DNA of 64,000 nt from Gammaproteobacteria bacterium. Lineage in GTDB: Bacteria > Pseudomonadota > Gammaproteobacteria > Xanthomonadales > SZUA-36. Under the pieces are notes generated by a model. It saw only the letters and a program-made list of their open reading frames with translations, did not search any database and was not told where the DNA came from. The position numbers were made by a program, and so were the translations under genes. Where the stretch lies: NCBI GenBank assembly GCA_024279945.1, contig JAJRRA010000091.1, positions 1-64,000 on the forward strand, given 5' to 3'. How positions within the stretch are numbered: the first letter of the stretch is position 1; each line of letters starts with the position of its first letter. Below, piece by piece: positions 25,003-35,014 of this stretch.

Positions 25003-26640
25003 ATGTGCACAAACATGACCGACTCCGTTTATCAAACCGAAGTGGTAATTGCAGGCGGCGGTCTGGCCGGCATGGTGACGGCTTTCGAATTGCTGGATGC
25101 CGGCAAAAAAGTACTGCTGATCGACAAGGACGTGAAAGCGAATTTCGGTGGCCTGGCGAAAGAATCCTTCGGCGGCATATTGATGGTGGATACGCCGCAG
25201 CAGAAACGCATGGGTATCAAGGACAGACCTGAACTGGCGCTGCGTGACTGGCTGTCCTATGCCGGTTTTACGCAGGATGACCATTTGCCTCTGGAGTGGG
25301 CAAAATTCTATTGTGAAAACTCCATTGAATATATTTATGAATTCCTCAACGATCGGGGGATCGAATTCCTGCCCCTGGTCAACTGGCCGGAACGGGGCAT
25401 GTACAGGCCTGGTAATACCGTTCCGAGGTGGCACATCGTCTGGGGCATCGGCCACGATATCGTGCTTAAAGTCGAGGCAGGGCTGGCCGCGCATTCCCGC
25501 AATGCGAATCTCACCCTGATGTTCGAGCACGAAGTATCCGGCTTCGAACAGCACGATGGCCGGGTGGTGGGAATCCACGGCAGGAAAATGCCGGATGGTT
25601 CCACTTTTTCTGTGCAGGCTGAGCACGTGGTGGTAGCCTCGGGTGGGATCTGTGGCGGGGACTTGAGCAAGCTTCGTGAGAACTGGTATCAGCCCTGGGG
25701 CAAGGCGCCCGAATTGCTTCTCAATGGCGCACATGACTTCGGTGATGGCCTGCTGCATGATCAGGTGGCGGCTTTAGGCGGAAACCTCACCCATATGGAC
25801 AGGCAATGGCACTATGCGGCCGGTGTGCATCATCCGCGCAACAAGCGGCCCCATGACGGCCTCAGCCTGGTGCCGCCGCGCAGCGCCCTGTGGCTCAACG
25901 CCCTGGGCGAGCGGATTCGCAATCCTGACCCGCTGATCGGCTATACCGATACCCGTCATCTGGTCGAGTCGATCCTGAAACAGCCGGGGCAGTATTCCTG
26001 GCAGTTGATGAACTGGAAAATTGCCATCAAGGAGCTGGCTGTTTCCGGTTGCGATTACATGTCGGCTTTCCGGAACAAGCGCAAACTGGAACTGATCAGG
26101 GATCTGTTATTCGGCAACAGGAAACTCGTCGACAGGCTGATCAGCGAATGTGCCGGGGATATCGTAGTGGCGCGGTCCCTTGCCGAACTGGTTGACAAAA
26201 TGAATGAAAAAAATCTGTACGGCCTGACCACAGACCTGCCTGTCTTAAGCGCTGAAATCAAGGCATACGACGATCAGATTGACCGGGGTCCGGCTTTTTT
26301 CAATGACGATCAACTGCGCCGCATCATGAACTTCAGGACCTACCGGGGTGATCGGATCAGAACCTGCAAGTATCAGAAAATCGATGACTCCGGCGCTATG
26401 CCGTTCATCGCCATTCGTGAATTCATCCTAGCCCGTAAAAGCCTGGGTGGCATTCAGACCAATATCGACAGCAAGGTGCTCGACAGCGCAGGTCAGCCGA
26501 TTCCGGGGCTTTACGCGGTGGGTGAGGCAGCCGGATTCGGCGGCGGCGGTTTGCACGGCAAGGGCGCTCTGGAAGGCGCCTTCCTGGGCGCCTGTGTATT
26601 GACCGGCAAGCGCGCCGCCATGTCCATAAACCGGGTCTAG
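25003..26640 (+). CDS. FAD-binding dehydrogenase (KstD/fumarate-reductase-like)
   Basis: The protein is about 545 residues. The Rossmann FAD motif IAGGGLAGMVTAFELLDAGK lies at the N-terminus. A C-terminal GLYAVGEAAGFGGGGLHG matches FAD contacts of the 3-ketosteroid dehydrogenase/fumarate reductase flavoprotein group (COG3573-like). No signal peptide or heme domain is present. It starts 10 bases after the methyltransferase and could oxidise the substrate or product of demethylation. The ATG at 25015 is an alternative start; the frame is open upstream but overlaps the previous gene. Confidence 0.85.
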   Translation: MCTNMTDSVYQTEVVIAGGGLAGMVTAFELLDAGKKVLLIDKDVKANFGGLAKESFGGILMVDTPQQKRMGIKDRPELALRDWLSYAGFTQDDHLPLEWAKFYCENSIEYIYEFLNDRGIEFLPLVNWPERGMYRPGNTVPRWHIVWGIGHDIVLKVEAGLAAHSRNANLTLMFEHEVSGFEQHDGRVVGIHGRKMPDGSTFSVQAEHVVVASGGICGGDLSKLRENWYQPWGKAPELLLNGAHDFGDGLLHDQVAALGGNLTHMDRQWHYAAGVHHPRNKRPHDGLSLVPPRSALWLNALGERIRNPDPLIGYTDTRHLVESILKQPGQYSWQLMNWKIAIKELAVSGCDYMSAFRNKRKLELIRDLLFGNRKLVDRLISECAGDIVVARSLAELVDKMNEKNLYGLTTDLPVLSAEIKAYDDQIDRGPAFFNDDQLRRIMNFRTYRGDRIRTCKYQKIDDSGAMPFIAIREFILARKSLGGIQTNIDSKVLDSAGQPIPGLYAVGEAAGFGGGGLHGKGALEGAFLGACVLTGKRAAMSINRV

Positions 26641-26761
26641 AATTGTCGCTGGAAGATGCCTCCCCCGGCTGCCTATAATACCGACCTGATGCGTGTCAGA
26701 CCCTTTCCGGCAGTGCTGGAGTAATATTCTCATTTCACCTCAAAATAGAATTTTGAATCAT

Positions 26762-28219
26762 ATGAACAATGAAATCAGAGACCTTGAACCCAAAGCACTG
26801 TGGAATAATTTTGCAGACCTCAATGAAGTGCCCCGTCCTTCGAAAAAGGAAGAGAAAGTCCGCCAGTTCATGGTCGACTTTGGTAAGCGGCTGAATCTGG
26901 AGACCGTTGTTGACCCGGTCGGGAATGTCATCATCAGGAAACCGGCCAGTACCGGGATGGAAAACCGCAAAGGCATTGTGATGCAGTCGCATCTGGACAT
27001 GGTTTGCCAAAAAAACAATGAAACGGAATTTGATTTTGATAGCCAGGGCATTGACATGTTCGTTGACGGGGACTGGGTCAGGGCCAGGGGTACCACGCTG
27101 GGTGCGGACAACGGGATCGGCGTCGCTTCGATCATGAGTGTCCTGGAGTCTGATGACATCATGCACCCGGCTATTGATGCGCTTTTCACCATTGATGAAG
27201 AAACCGGTATGACCGGCGCGATGGGCTTGCAGACAGGGTATCTGAACGGTGAAATTCTGCTCAACCTGGATACCGAAGATGATGGGGAAATCGGTGTGGG
27301 TTGTGCCGGCGGAATTGATCTGAATGCTTATAAGACCTGCGAACTGATTGAATGTCCTGCCAGTGCAAAGGCCTTCAGGATCACGGTACGCGGCCTGCGG
27401 GGCGGGCACAGCGGAATGGATATCCACCGGGGTTTTGCCAATGCTAACAAGCTGATGAACCGCATTCTCTTTGCTCTCAATGGCGTTGCATCCATTGCGG
27501 AAATTGATGGCGGAGGTTTACGTAACGCCATTCCGCGGGAGAGCAATGTTGTGCTTGTCTGCGCGGATGAAGAAGAACTGAAACGTATTCTGCAGCAGAT
27601 TACCGCCGACATCCGAGGTGAATACCTGAGCATTGAAAAAGACCTCGAAATTGTCATTGAAGCACTTGCATTGCCACGCACAATCCTTGCTCAAGCGGAG
27701 CAAGACGTTTTGCTCAAGGCCATTTATTCCATTCACAACGGTGTCTTCAGAATGAGCCCGGATATCGAAGGGCTGGTGGAAACCTCGAACAATCTGGCCC
27801 GCGTTGTGCTGAAGGACGGTGCGGTTGAAATCTCTTGCCTGACCCGCAGTTCGGTGGAATCCGGCAAAATGGATCTGGCTTATCACATCAGAAGCGGGCT
27901 TGAGCTTGGTGGGTTCCGGGTTGAGCTGGGTGGTTCCTATCCCGGTTGGAAGCCCAATCCGGATTCGGCAATTTTGCAGGTGATGTCTGGAATATACGAA
28001 AAAACGTTCGCCAAAAAGCCACGGGTCCTGGCCTGCCATGCGGGTCTGGAATGTGGAATCCTGGGAACGAATTACCCGGAAATGGATATGATTTCTTTCG
28101 GTCCGACGATCAAAGGCGCGCACTCGCCAGATGAGCGAGCGAGTATTTCCTCGAGCCAGAAATACTGGAAATACCTGTTGGAAATACTAAAAAACATTCC
28201 TGTTGACAGGCGACTTTAG
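26762..28219 (+). CDS. pepD: Aminoacyl-histidine dipeptidase (peptidase D)
   Basis: This 485-residue M20-family zinc peptidase carries QSHLDMVCQ with the first metal His-x-Asp. It continues with TLGADNGIGVA, IDEETGMTGA and GLRGGHSGMDI in the lid domain, and a late CHAGLECG. It hydrolyses Xaa-His (carnosine-like) dipeptides in the cytoplasm. The start chosen is the ATG at 26762, matching the family N-terminus LEPKALWNNF; an upstream frame to 26693 is not family-like. Confidence 0.94.
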   Translation: MNNEIRDLEPKALWNNFADLNEVPRPSKKEEKVRQFMVDFGKRLNLETVVDPVGNVIIRKPASTGMENRKGIVMQSHLDMVCQKNNETEFDFDSQGIDMFVDGDWVRARGTTLGADNGIGVASIMSVLESDDIMHPAIDALFTIDEETGMTGAMGLQTGYLNGEILLNLDTEDDGEIGVGCAGGIDLNAYKTCELIECPASAKAFRITVRGLRGGHSGMDIHRGFANANKLMNRILFALNGVASIAEIDGGGLRNAIPRESNVVLVCADEEELKRILQQITADIRGEYLSIEKDLEIVIEALALPRTILAQAEQDVLLKAIYSIHNGVFRMSPDIEGLVETSNNLARVVLKDGAVEISCLTRSSVESGKMDLAYHIRSGLELGGFRVELGGSYPGWKPNPDSAILQVMSGIYEKTFAKKPRVLACHAGLECGILGTNYPEMDMISFGPTIKGAHSPDERASISSSQKYWKYLLEILKNIPVDRRL

Positions 28220-28242
28220 TTACATTGGCCCAATGGTGGCTT

Positions 28243-29349
28243 TCAACTTCCGACTTTGACTCCTGTGTGCCGCCAAATCCGGACCAGTCCAATCGTCAGT
28301 ACCGGTACCACGAAAACCAGGATAAAAACCCAGGTTATAAAGCCATAACCCTTTGCAATCAGCGCCACCAGGCCAAGCTTGCCACCGGCAACAATCGCGA
28401 AGATCAGCGCCGACACGGCAATCACCGGTCGCAGGTAGGCGGGCAGGGTGTGACCACGCTCCTGAGCAGTGTGGAACACGCGTTCATTGAGTGAGTGTAA
28501 AAGACCGGATCCGGTCTCGATGAAGGTGCCGTAGATGACGACCTGGAACAGCACTTCAAACCAGCGGGAACCAAAAGCAGCCAACAGGGTGTTGGACGGG
28601 ACGCTGCTGTCGACGATCGCCGGGTACATGCCGACCATGACAATGAAAAACAACACGCCTGGAATAATTCCAATCACGCCGGCGATGGCGCCCGAGGCCA
28701 GAGCCTGCTTGCGTTTGCCGAGGTGGCGTATGCTGAACAGCACGGCTGGAATAACCGCCAGGTTATAACCCGCATAGGCGACTCCACCGGTAAACCAGCC
28801 GGGCCCGACGGCTGACTGACTGAAATTACGACTGATATCACCGCCAAACCGTGATACGCCCCAGGCCAGAAAAACAAGATAGACGCCGTATAGCAGCAGG
28901 GACCAGTACGACAGAAATTTTTCAATCACCGTGGTGCCGAAAAAAGTCAGCAGACCGATCGCGCTCATGATGATGATGGTGCTGATGGCCCGGGGAATAC
29001 CAAAAGAACTTTCCATCATATCGCCACCGGCCGCAGCGATGACTGACAGAACCAGCACCAACAGGGCCACATAGGCAATTTCGTATACAAACCATGCTTT
29101 TCCCAGTAATTTCTGAAAAAAGGACCGGTAATCATAGCTTTGGGTCATGCGGGTAAATTCGAAACTCACCGCAGCCACGGTGCTCCAGACCAGTGTCGTG
29201 ATCAGCATGCCGAGCAAACCGGTGAGTGGCCCAAGGCGCAGGAAGAATTCAACCAATTCGCGGCCGGTTGCATAACCGCCGGCGATGACCAGCGACTGGA
29301 AAACAAACCCAGGCAGGAGGTAGATCGTGAACCAGTTATCCTTTTTCAT
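28243..29349 (-). CDS. YkvI-like LeuT-fold membrane protein
   Basis: This 368-residue protein has about ten hydrophobic segments. The first carries the broken-helix motif VIAGGYATGRELVEFF, characteristic of the uncharacterised YkvI family (COG3949) of the LeuT/APC fold. It is an inner-membrane transporter of unknown substrate. It converges with pepD (23 bp) and is divergent from the BTAD regulator. Confidence 0.85.
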   Translation of the reverse strand: MKKDNWFTIYLLPGFVFQSLVIAGGYATGRELVEFFLRLGPLTGLLGMLITTLVWSTVAAVSFEFTRMTQSYDYRSFFQKLLGKAWFVYEIAYVALLVLVLSVIAAAGGDMMESSFGIPRAISTIIIMSAIGLLTFFGTTVIEKFLSYWSLLLYGVYLVFLAWGVSRFGGDISRNFSQSAVGPGWFTGGVAYAGYNLAVIPAVLFSIRHLGKRKQALASGAIAGVIGIIPGVLFFIVMVGMYPAIVDSSVPSNTLLAAFGSRWFEVLFQVVIYGTFIETGSGLLHSLNERVFHTAQERGHTLPAYLRPVIAVSALIFAIVAGGKLGLVALIAKGYGFITWVFILVFVVPVLTIGLVRIWRHTGVKVGS

Positions 29350-29434
29350 CGTCCGGTGATGTCACACATGATCAACCTTGGTACTATATATGTTTGAATT
29401 CTAAGCTGTTACTGTACGTTGAGGTGAAACAGGA

Positions 29435-31630
29435 GTGAGTTCAATCAACTCAAGCCACCATGCTCATAATAAATCAATAGCCGACCCCATTGAGGATCGC
29501 CTGGAGTCCCTTGCCAAGAAAGATCAATGGCAGGAAGTTGCCGGCATTTTACAGAAAAGGGCGCCGCGGTGGATTGATGATGGGCAAGGCCCTGGTTTGA
29601 AAAAATGGCTTGAACGAATTCCCGAAGAACTGGTTTCAAAATCTCCCTGGTTATTGTTCTGGTTCGGCATCGTACTGCTTCCCTCGTCACCACGTAAAAG
29701 CAGTCCCTGGTTCGAGCAATCCTTCGCCTTGTTCGAACGCAAATATCACATCATTGGCATGTTTGCCGCCTGGAGCGGGGCTGTGGATGCTATTTTGTAC
29801 ACTTGGGATGACCTGAAGGGGCTGAATGCCTGGATCGACAAATATGAGACGATAAGGAAATACTACGCGTGGATTCCGACCCGGGCCATCAAGGCGCGTG
29901 TAGCCGCCAGCATGTTCGCTGCTTTGATGTATTGCCAACCCTATCACCGGGATATGGAGAAGTGGGTTCGCCGTGCTGTGGCTGCATCAAAGTCAGGTTT
30001 GCATCCCACCCAACGTATGCTGATCAACTATCAACTGGTCTACTATTTCGTCTGGATGGGTGAATTCAGTAAAGCGTGCCTGATTACTCAGCACGTCAGC
30101 AAGGAAGCGGCCTTTGGAGAGGCTGCACCAATGGCCAAAATCACCAGTTCCCTGGTTGAAGCTATTTATACGGGGGTTGCCGATGCAAATGTGGATGCCT
30201 GTCACCAGGCAGTTGCACGGGGTTTGAAACTGGCTGAGCAAACCAACATCCACATCTGGGATGGACGCTTGCTGGGGCAGGGCGCCTGGGGCGAGTTGAT
30301 GCAAGGCGACACGGAAGCGGCGGAACACTACCTCGAGCATATTAATGCTCTGCTCAACCCCGAACGTCGATTGGAGTATTCGTTTTACCATAATCAACGC
30401 GGTTGGCAGGCTCTGCTTAAGCAGAATTTTCCACTGGCCCTGGAGCACACACGAGAAGCGCTAAAGCTCGCCAGGCAAGTGGGCGTCATTGGCGTTCAGA
30501 CCATAAATCATCAGGCTCTGTGTCTGATACTGCTTGAGATGGGTGAGCTTGAGCAGGCCCACAGACATGTTATTCAGGCCAGAGATCTTGGTCGCGGCAG
30601 AAAAAGCGGGCTATTTCAGTTTTTCCGGCACCTGCTTCTGGCCCGAATTTGGTTCGAACGAGGTCACAACAGCCAGGGCTTGAACGAATTGCGTTTGGGC
30701 ATGGAGATGGGGCGACAACGAGGTTATCGCACTACTCCATGGTGGCATGCGCCCAGCATGGTGCAGCTTTGCACACGGGCCCTGGAAGCGGGCATCGAGG
30801 TGGAATATGTGCAGGAACTCATACGCAATCGTAATCTTAAACCGCCAACCCCACCGCTGGCGGTTGAGAACTGGCCCTGGCCTCTCAAAATAACCACGCT
30901 GGGTGGCTTTTCCATGTTGATAAATGACCAGCCTTATCAGCCCTCCGGCAAGGCTCAACATAAACCAATTGAGTTACTGGAAGTGATGATTTCGCTGGAC
31001 GGTCGCAGTGTCTGTCAGGAGACCCTGGCGGATATTCTGTGGCCTGACGTTGATGGCGACAAGGCCCAGCAAGCCTTTACCATTACACTGCACCGATTAC
31101 GCAAACTGCTTTACCCTGTTGAGGCGATCCAGCTTCGGGAAAAGAAGTTGAGCCTTGTTGAGAGTGTTTGCTGGCTGGACATCTGGGAAGTGAATCATCT
31201 GCAGAAAAAAATAAACACAGCGATCATCCAGGGCAAGAAAAACGAAACGGAAATCTCCTATCTGACCCAAAGGCTTTTGTCCTTGTATCAAGGACACTTC
31301 CTGAGTGATGAGGCCAGCGCTTCCTGGCTGTTGTCATGTCGAGAACGCCTGCGTAGCGGAATGTTACACCAGTTAAGGAGGCTTGGCCGGTATTGGGAGG
31401 AACTGGAAGAGTGGGAAACGGCAAGAGATATCTACCTGTGTGCGCTGGAGGTGGATATGCTGATGGAGGAGTACTATCGGCGTTTAATGATCTGCTACTG
31501 GAAACAGGATCGACGGGCCGAAGCGCTCGCCCTGTATGAGCGATGCCGGCGGATTCTGCGTTCCCGCCTGGATATTGAGCCTTGCACTAAAACACAGAGG
31601 CTGCACTCTCAAATCCTGGCGAATCGATAA
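29435..31630 (+). CDS. TPR/MalT-like and BTAD-domain transcriptional regulator
   Basis: In this 731-residue protein a long N-terminal alpha-helical repeat region (about 1-480) resembles the MalT/SARP-associated TPR superhelix. It is followed by a winged helix (ITTLGGFSMLING-like region, then LADILWPDVDGDKAQQAFTI) and a C-terminal bacterial transcriptional activator domain (YEELEEWETARDIY-like, MEEYYRRLMICY). The start is GTG, with GAGGTG ten bases upstream. It is likely a signal-sensing activator of the two co-directional genes downstream. Confidence 0.85.
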   Translation: MSSINSSHHAHNKSIADPIEDRLESLAKKDQWQEVAGILQKRAPRWIDDGQGPGLKKWLERIPEELVSKSPWLLFWFGIVLLPSSPRKSSPWFEQSFALFERKYHIIGMFAAWSGAVDAILYTWDDLKGLNAWIDKYETIRKYYAWIPTRAIKARVAASMFAALMYCQPYHRDMEKWVRRAVAASKSGLHPTQRMLINYQLVYYFVWMGEFSKACLITQHVSKEAAFGEAAPMAKITSSLVEAIYTGVADANVDACHQAVARGLKLAEQTNIHIWDGRLLGQGAWGELMQGDTEAAEHYLEHINALLNPERRLEYSFYHNQRGWQALLKQNFPLALEHTREALKLARQVGVIGVQTINHQALCLILLEMGELEQAHRHVIQARDLGRGRKSGLFQFFRHLLLARIWFERGHNSQGLNELRLGMEMGRQRGYRTTPWWHAPSMVQLCTRALEAGIEVEYVQELIRNRNLKPPTPPLAVENWPWPLKITTLGGFSMLINDQPYQPSGKAQHKPIELLEVMISLDGRSVCQETLADILWPDVDGDKAQQAFTITLHRLRKLLYPVEAIQLREKKLSLVESVCWLDIWEVNHLQKKINTAIIQGKKNETEISYLTQRLLSLYQGHFLSDEASASWLLSCRERLRSGMLHQLRRLGRYWEELEEWETARDIYLCALEVDMLMEEYYRRLMICYWKQDRRAEALALYERCRRILRSRLDIEPCTKTQRLHSQILANR

Positions 31631-31741
31631 TCCGGGCTATCTTCCGGATATATTTCAATCGCAAGCGAATACGTAAGCTATCTGTAAGTCCTCAGTTGCT
31701 ATAAAGAGTTTCACCGGTAATTTGTTCCACTGGGGGAACGA

Positions 31742-31963
31742 ATGGCATCGGATAATTTTATCGTACATGTGTACCGCAGGGACAAGGAGCGCCCTGATTG
31801 TCTGGTCGGTCAAATCGAGGATATTGATTTGGGTTGCAAGCACTCTTTCCACAGCGTGGATGAACTCTGGCGCATCCTGGTTGGCGCTAATCTCCATCCA
31901 TCACAAACCCAAAAATCTGGACCAGGCCGCCAAATCCCTGAAAAGGGGAGGAGTAAGCCATGA
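31742..31963 (+). CDS. Small conserved-looking protein between regulator and SBBP gene (73 aa)
   Basis: The reading frame FIVHVYRRDKERPDCLVGQI followed by HSFHSVDELWRIL has coding character. A GGGG ribosome site stands seven bases before the ATG. The stop overlaps the start of the SBBP gene (ATGA at 31960), which strongly argues for real translation. It lacks a signal peptide. I do not know its function; it may belong to the signalling unit formed by the upstream regulator. Confidence 0.72.
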   Translation: MASDNFIVHVYRRDKERPDCLVGQIEDIDLGCKHSFHSVDELWRILVGANLHPSQTQKSGPGRQIPEKGRSKP

Positions 31964-34893
31964 AAATCCAGAAAATACTTTGTACTGTTGTTCTTGTCAC
32001 CCTGGCTTTCCAGGGTTACGCATTCAACGGAGTGGGTCACGACGAAGCGGAGGGCAGTCAAACGGTGCCACCCGGGGTTCGCGATTCAGCGCCCGGTAGA
32101 ATGACGGAGCAGATAGCCAGCGCGCAAGTGCCGTTTATTGTAAATCAGGGGCAAGTGGATGAGCAGGTTAAATTCTACGCTCATACCTTTAGTGGAATTG
32201 TATTTGTCACCAGGACCGGTGACATAGTCTATTCCTTACCTGAGAAGGGTAAGGAAGGGCGGTCGCTGGCCCTCAGGGAGAGGGTTGTCAGCAGCAAAAC
32301 ACCTGATATTGAGGGGCTCTCTGAAGCAAGCACCAGGATCAGTTATTTCAAAGGCAATGATGCCGGTAAGTGGCGAACCGGTCTGCCAACTTTTAATGAG
32401 CTGAGTTTTGGCAATGTATATCAGAACATCGGACTGAAGCTGAAAGCACACGGTAACAATGTGGAGAAACTGTTCTACGTACAAGCCGGCGGAGATGCGG
32501 GGGAAATCCAACTGCAGCTCAACGGAACTGAAGAACTACTTGTTGGCACCGATGGTGAACTTCAAGTGAAAACAGCGCTCGGAAATGTCACTTTCAGCAG
32601 GCCCATCGCTTTTCAGGAAACAAATGGGAAGCGGAACTATGTAAAAGTCGCTTATTCCGTAAATAATGATACCTACGGGTTTACCGTGGGACCCTATGAT
32701 CATTCAAGGGAATTGGTAATCGACCCGACACTTGCCTCCACATTTATTGGTGGAAGCGGTGATGAAAATGCACATTTGATTCGATTTGACAGCGGTGGCG
32801 ACCTGTACGTGTCCAGTACCACTGCATCGTTGGATTTCCCGGTTACTTTTGGAGCTTATAACGTTGCTCATAATGGTGGGAATATTGATGTCTATATCGC
32901 CAGGCTGGATGCCGATCTCAGCAGTGTGCTGGCTGCCACATATTTTGGTGGTTCAGGCGATGATTATGTGGGAGGAGTTGAATTCGACTCGTCAGGAAAC
33001 GTACTCATAGCGGGCAAAACAAAGTCATCCGATATTCCTACTACAGCGGGCGCTTATCAAATCGCAAAAAGCACACAGATAGTTGATTTCTATGTCGCAA
33101 AGCTGGATGCCAATCTGAACAGCGTACTGGAGTCAACATATGTTGGAGGAATTGGGGGTAACCTGGGTGGTACTTTGTTCAAAATTGATTCAACAGACAA
33201 TGTCGTGCTTGCATCCTATGTCCTGGGCACGAGTTTTCCGACCACTCCGGGGGCCTATGATACAACTCACAATGACTATGATTACGCCAAGAACCATGGA
33301 GATGTCGGCATTGTCAAGCTCAACAGCAATTTGTCGATACTTCTGGCTGGAACCTATATTGGCAGCGGCCTTTGGGATGTCCCTTACGATCTGCACATAG
33401 ATGCCGCTGACAATATTTATGTGGTCGGCAGGACCTCGCCCTCGTCCTGGTATGGGGCCATGTATCCTACCACTCCCGGTGCCTATGCTGCATGTTCCAA
33501 TCATGCCTGGAGCACCGAGGGATTCATTTCAAAGTTCTCGAGTGACCTGTCGACACTGCTGGCTTCAACCTGCATTGGGCAATATGCCAAGACGGATATT
33601 ATCTGGGGAATCACCGCCGCTCCGGATGGCAGTGTGTATGTCACTGGCAACACTACTTCTCCTGGATTTCCAACTTCACCAGGCGCCTTCGATGCGACCT
33701 ACAGCGGCGGGCCGGGTGCTCCTCCCAACTACTGGTTCGGAGATGGATTTGTTACCCGGTTTGATGCCGGGCTCAGTACGGTGATCGCCTCGACCTATTT
33801 AGGCGGGACAGGCAGAGATCGGCCTCTGGGTATCACAGTGGATGGGAGTGGTGATGTCCATGTTGCCGGATTGACGGATTCCCCGAATTTTCCGATCACG
33901 CCGGATGGCTTGCAAACGGCCTATAACGGTGGGGTCTGGGATGGGTTTTATGCCCGTCTGGATGGTGCCCTGACCTCTCTCCAATATGGCACATACATAG
34001 GTGGTTTGGATTTAGACATTGTTTATTCTCCTGCCATGAATGCAGCAGGGGAAGTTTATCTGAGTGGCTATACCGCCTCTCCTGACTTCCTTACCACTGT
34101 TGGCGCCTATGACACCACACATAATGGTGGTACAGATGGTTATATCATGAGAGTGGGAGTGATAGGGCCGACAGATACAACGCCTCCGACCGGTACGATC
34201 ACCATTAACGGAGGTGCAAACCTGACCGGTAGCGCGAACGTGGTGCTTTCACTTAGCTGTGATGATGGCACGGGCTCGGGATGCTCGGAAATGCAGTTCA
34301 GCAATGATGGCGCCACCTTCAGCGTTCCCCAGCCATTCGTTTCAAGCACAAACTGGATACTGGCTGCAGGTGCTGATGGCCTGAGTACGGTGACGGTAAG
34401 GTACATTGATGCGGATGGTAATATTTCGACTGGCGTGATCAGTGATTCCATTACTCTGGATACAAGCGCTCCGGTAATAACCGCCAGCCTGGATCCATTT
34501 GTTAGCGATGATGATTCGAGTGATAACAACAGTGACTCCGATGATGGTAGTGGCGACTCCGATGATGGTAGCCGTGACTCAGATGATGACAGTAGTGGCC
34601 CCGATGATGGGCTGTTGATTGTCCAGTATTCGGCAACGGACAATATCGACACCCAACCGCTTGTCACCGCAGAACTCATTATTGTTGGTTATGGCGCACC
34701 CATAAGCGTCAGCAACGGTCAGATCATCAAGTTTGAATACGAGGATGATGAGACCGAGGTTGAAGTGGAGGATGGTGTATTGGAAATTGAAGCACCCGGT
34801 ATGTTGCTCCGGGTCACGGCGACTGACGCAGTTGGTAACTCGGCAGTTGTCGAAGTTCAGGCACAAAACCTGGATGAAGACAGTGATGATTGA
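31960..34893 (+). CDS. Secreted SBBP-repeat beta-propeller protein with acidic C-terminal tract
   Basis: This 977-residue protein has an N-terminal signal peptide (cut near QGYA-FN). A conserved SBBP N-domain (PFIVNQGQVD) is followed by at least seven SBBP repeats with the pattern ASTYLGG, D, VAGxTxSxxFPTTxGA. After about residue 740 comes an Ig-like region, then an Asp/Ser-rich tract (positions 34507-34611) made of SDD-GS-D units, and a final beta domain. It is an extracellular or surface-exposed protein of unknown ligand; the acidic tract may bind calcium. Confidence 0.85.
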   Translation: MKIQKILCTVVLVTLAFQGYAFNGVGHDEAEGSQTVPPGVRDSAPGRMTEQIASAQVPFIVNQGQVDEQVKFYAHTFSGIVFVTRTGDIVYSLPEKGKEGRSLALRERVVSSKTPDIEGLSEASTRISYFKGNDAGKWRTGLPTFNELSFGNVYQNIGLKLKAHGNNVEKLFYVQAGGDAGEIQLQLNGTEELLVGTDGELQVKTALGNVTFSRPIAFQETNGKRNYVKVAYSVNNDTYGFTVGPYDHSRELVIDPTLASTFIGGSGDENAHLIRFDSGGDLYVSSTTASLDFPVTFGAYNVAHNGGNIDVYIARLDADLSSVLAATYFGGSGDDYVGGVEFDSSGNVLIAGKTKSSDIPTTAGAYQIAKSTQIVDFYVAKLDANLNSVLESTYVGGIGGNLGGTLFKIDSTDNVVLASYVLGTSFPTTPGAYDTTHNDYDYAKNHGDVGIVKLNSNLSILLAGTYIGSGLWDVPYDLHIDAADNIYVVGRTSPSSWYGAMYPTTPGAYAACSNHAWSTEGFISKFSSDLSTLLASTCIGQYAKTDIIWGITAAPDGSVYVTGNTTSPGFPTSPGAFDATYSGGPGAPPNYWFGDGFVTRFDAGLSTVIASTYLGGTGRDRPLGITVDGSGDVHVAGLTDSPNFPITPDGLQTAYNGGVWDGFYARLDGALTSLQYGTYIGGLDLDIVYSPAMNAAGEVYLSGYTASPDFLTTVGAYDTTHNGGTDGYIMRVGVIGPTDTTPPTGTITINGGANLTGSANVVLSLSCDDGTGSGCSEMQFSNDGATFSVPQPFVSSTNWILAAGADGLSTVTVRYIDADGNISTGVISDSITLDTSAPVITASLDPFVSDDDSSDNNSDSDDGSGDSDDGSRDSDDDSSGPDDGLLIVQYSATDNIDTQPLVTAELIIVGYGAPISVSNGQIIKFEYEDDETEVEVEDGVLEIEAPGMLLRVTATDAVGNSAVVEVQAQNLDEDSDD

Positions 34894-34916
34894 TTGATAA
34901 ACAGACCGTGCTGGTA

Positions 34917-34953
34917 AAAGAGAGGGCTCGCTTCGGCGGGCTTTCTCTTTTTA
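34917..34953. terminator. Bidirectional terminator between SBBP and E2 genes
   Basis: AAAGAGAGGGCTCGC pairs with GCGGGCTTTCTCTTT around a TTCG tetraloop, flanked by A and T runs. It lies between two convergent genes and can serve both. Confidence 0.85.
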
Positions 34954-35014
34954 TTCTTCAAATCCGTCCCTCTGTCACAATAATCGCGATATAAGGTGTA
35001 GAAGTGCTGGATGG

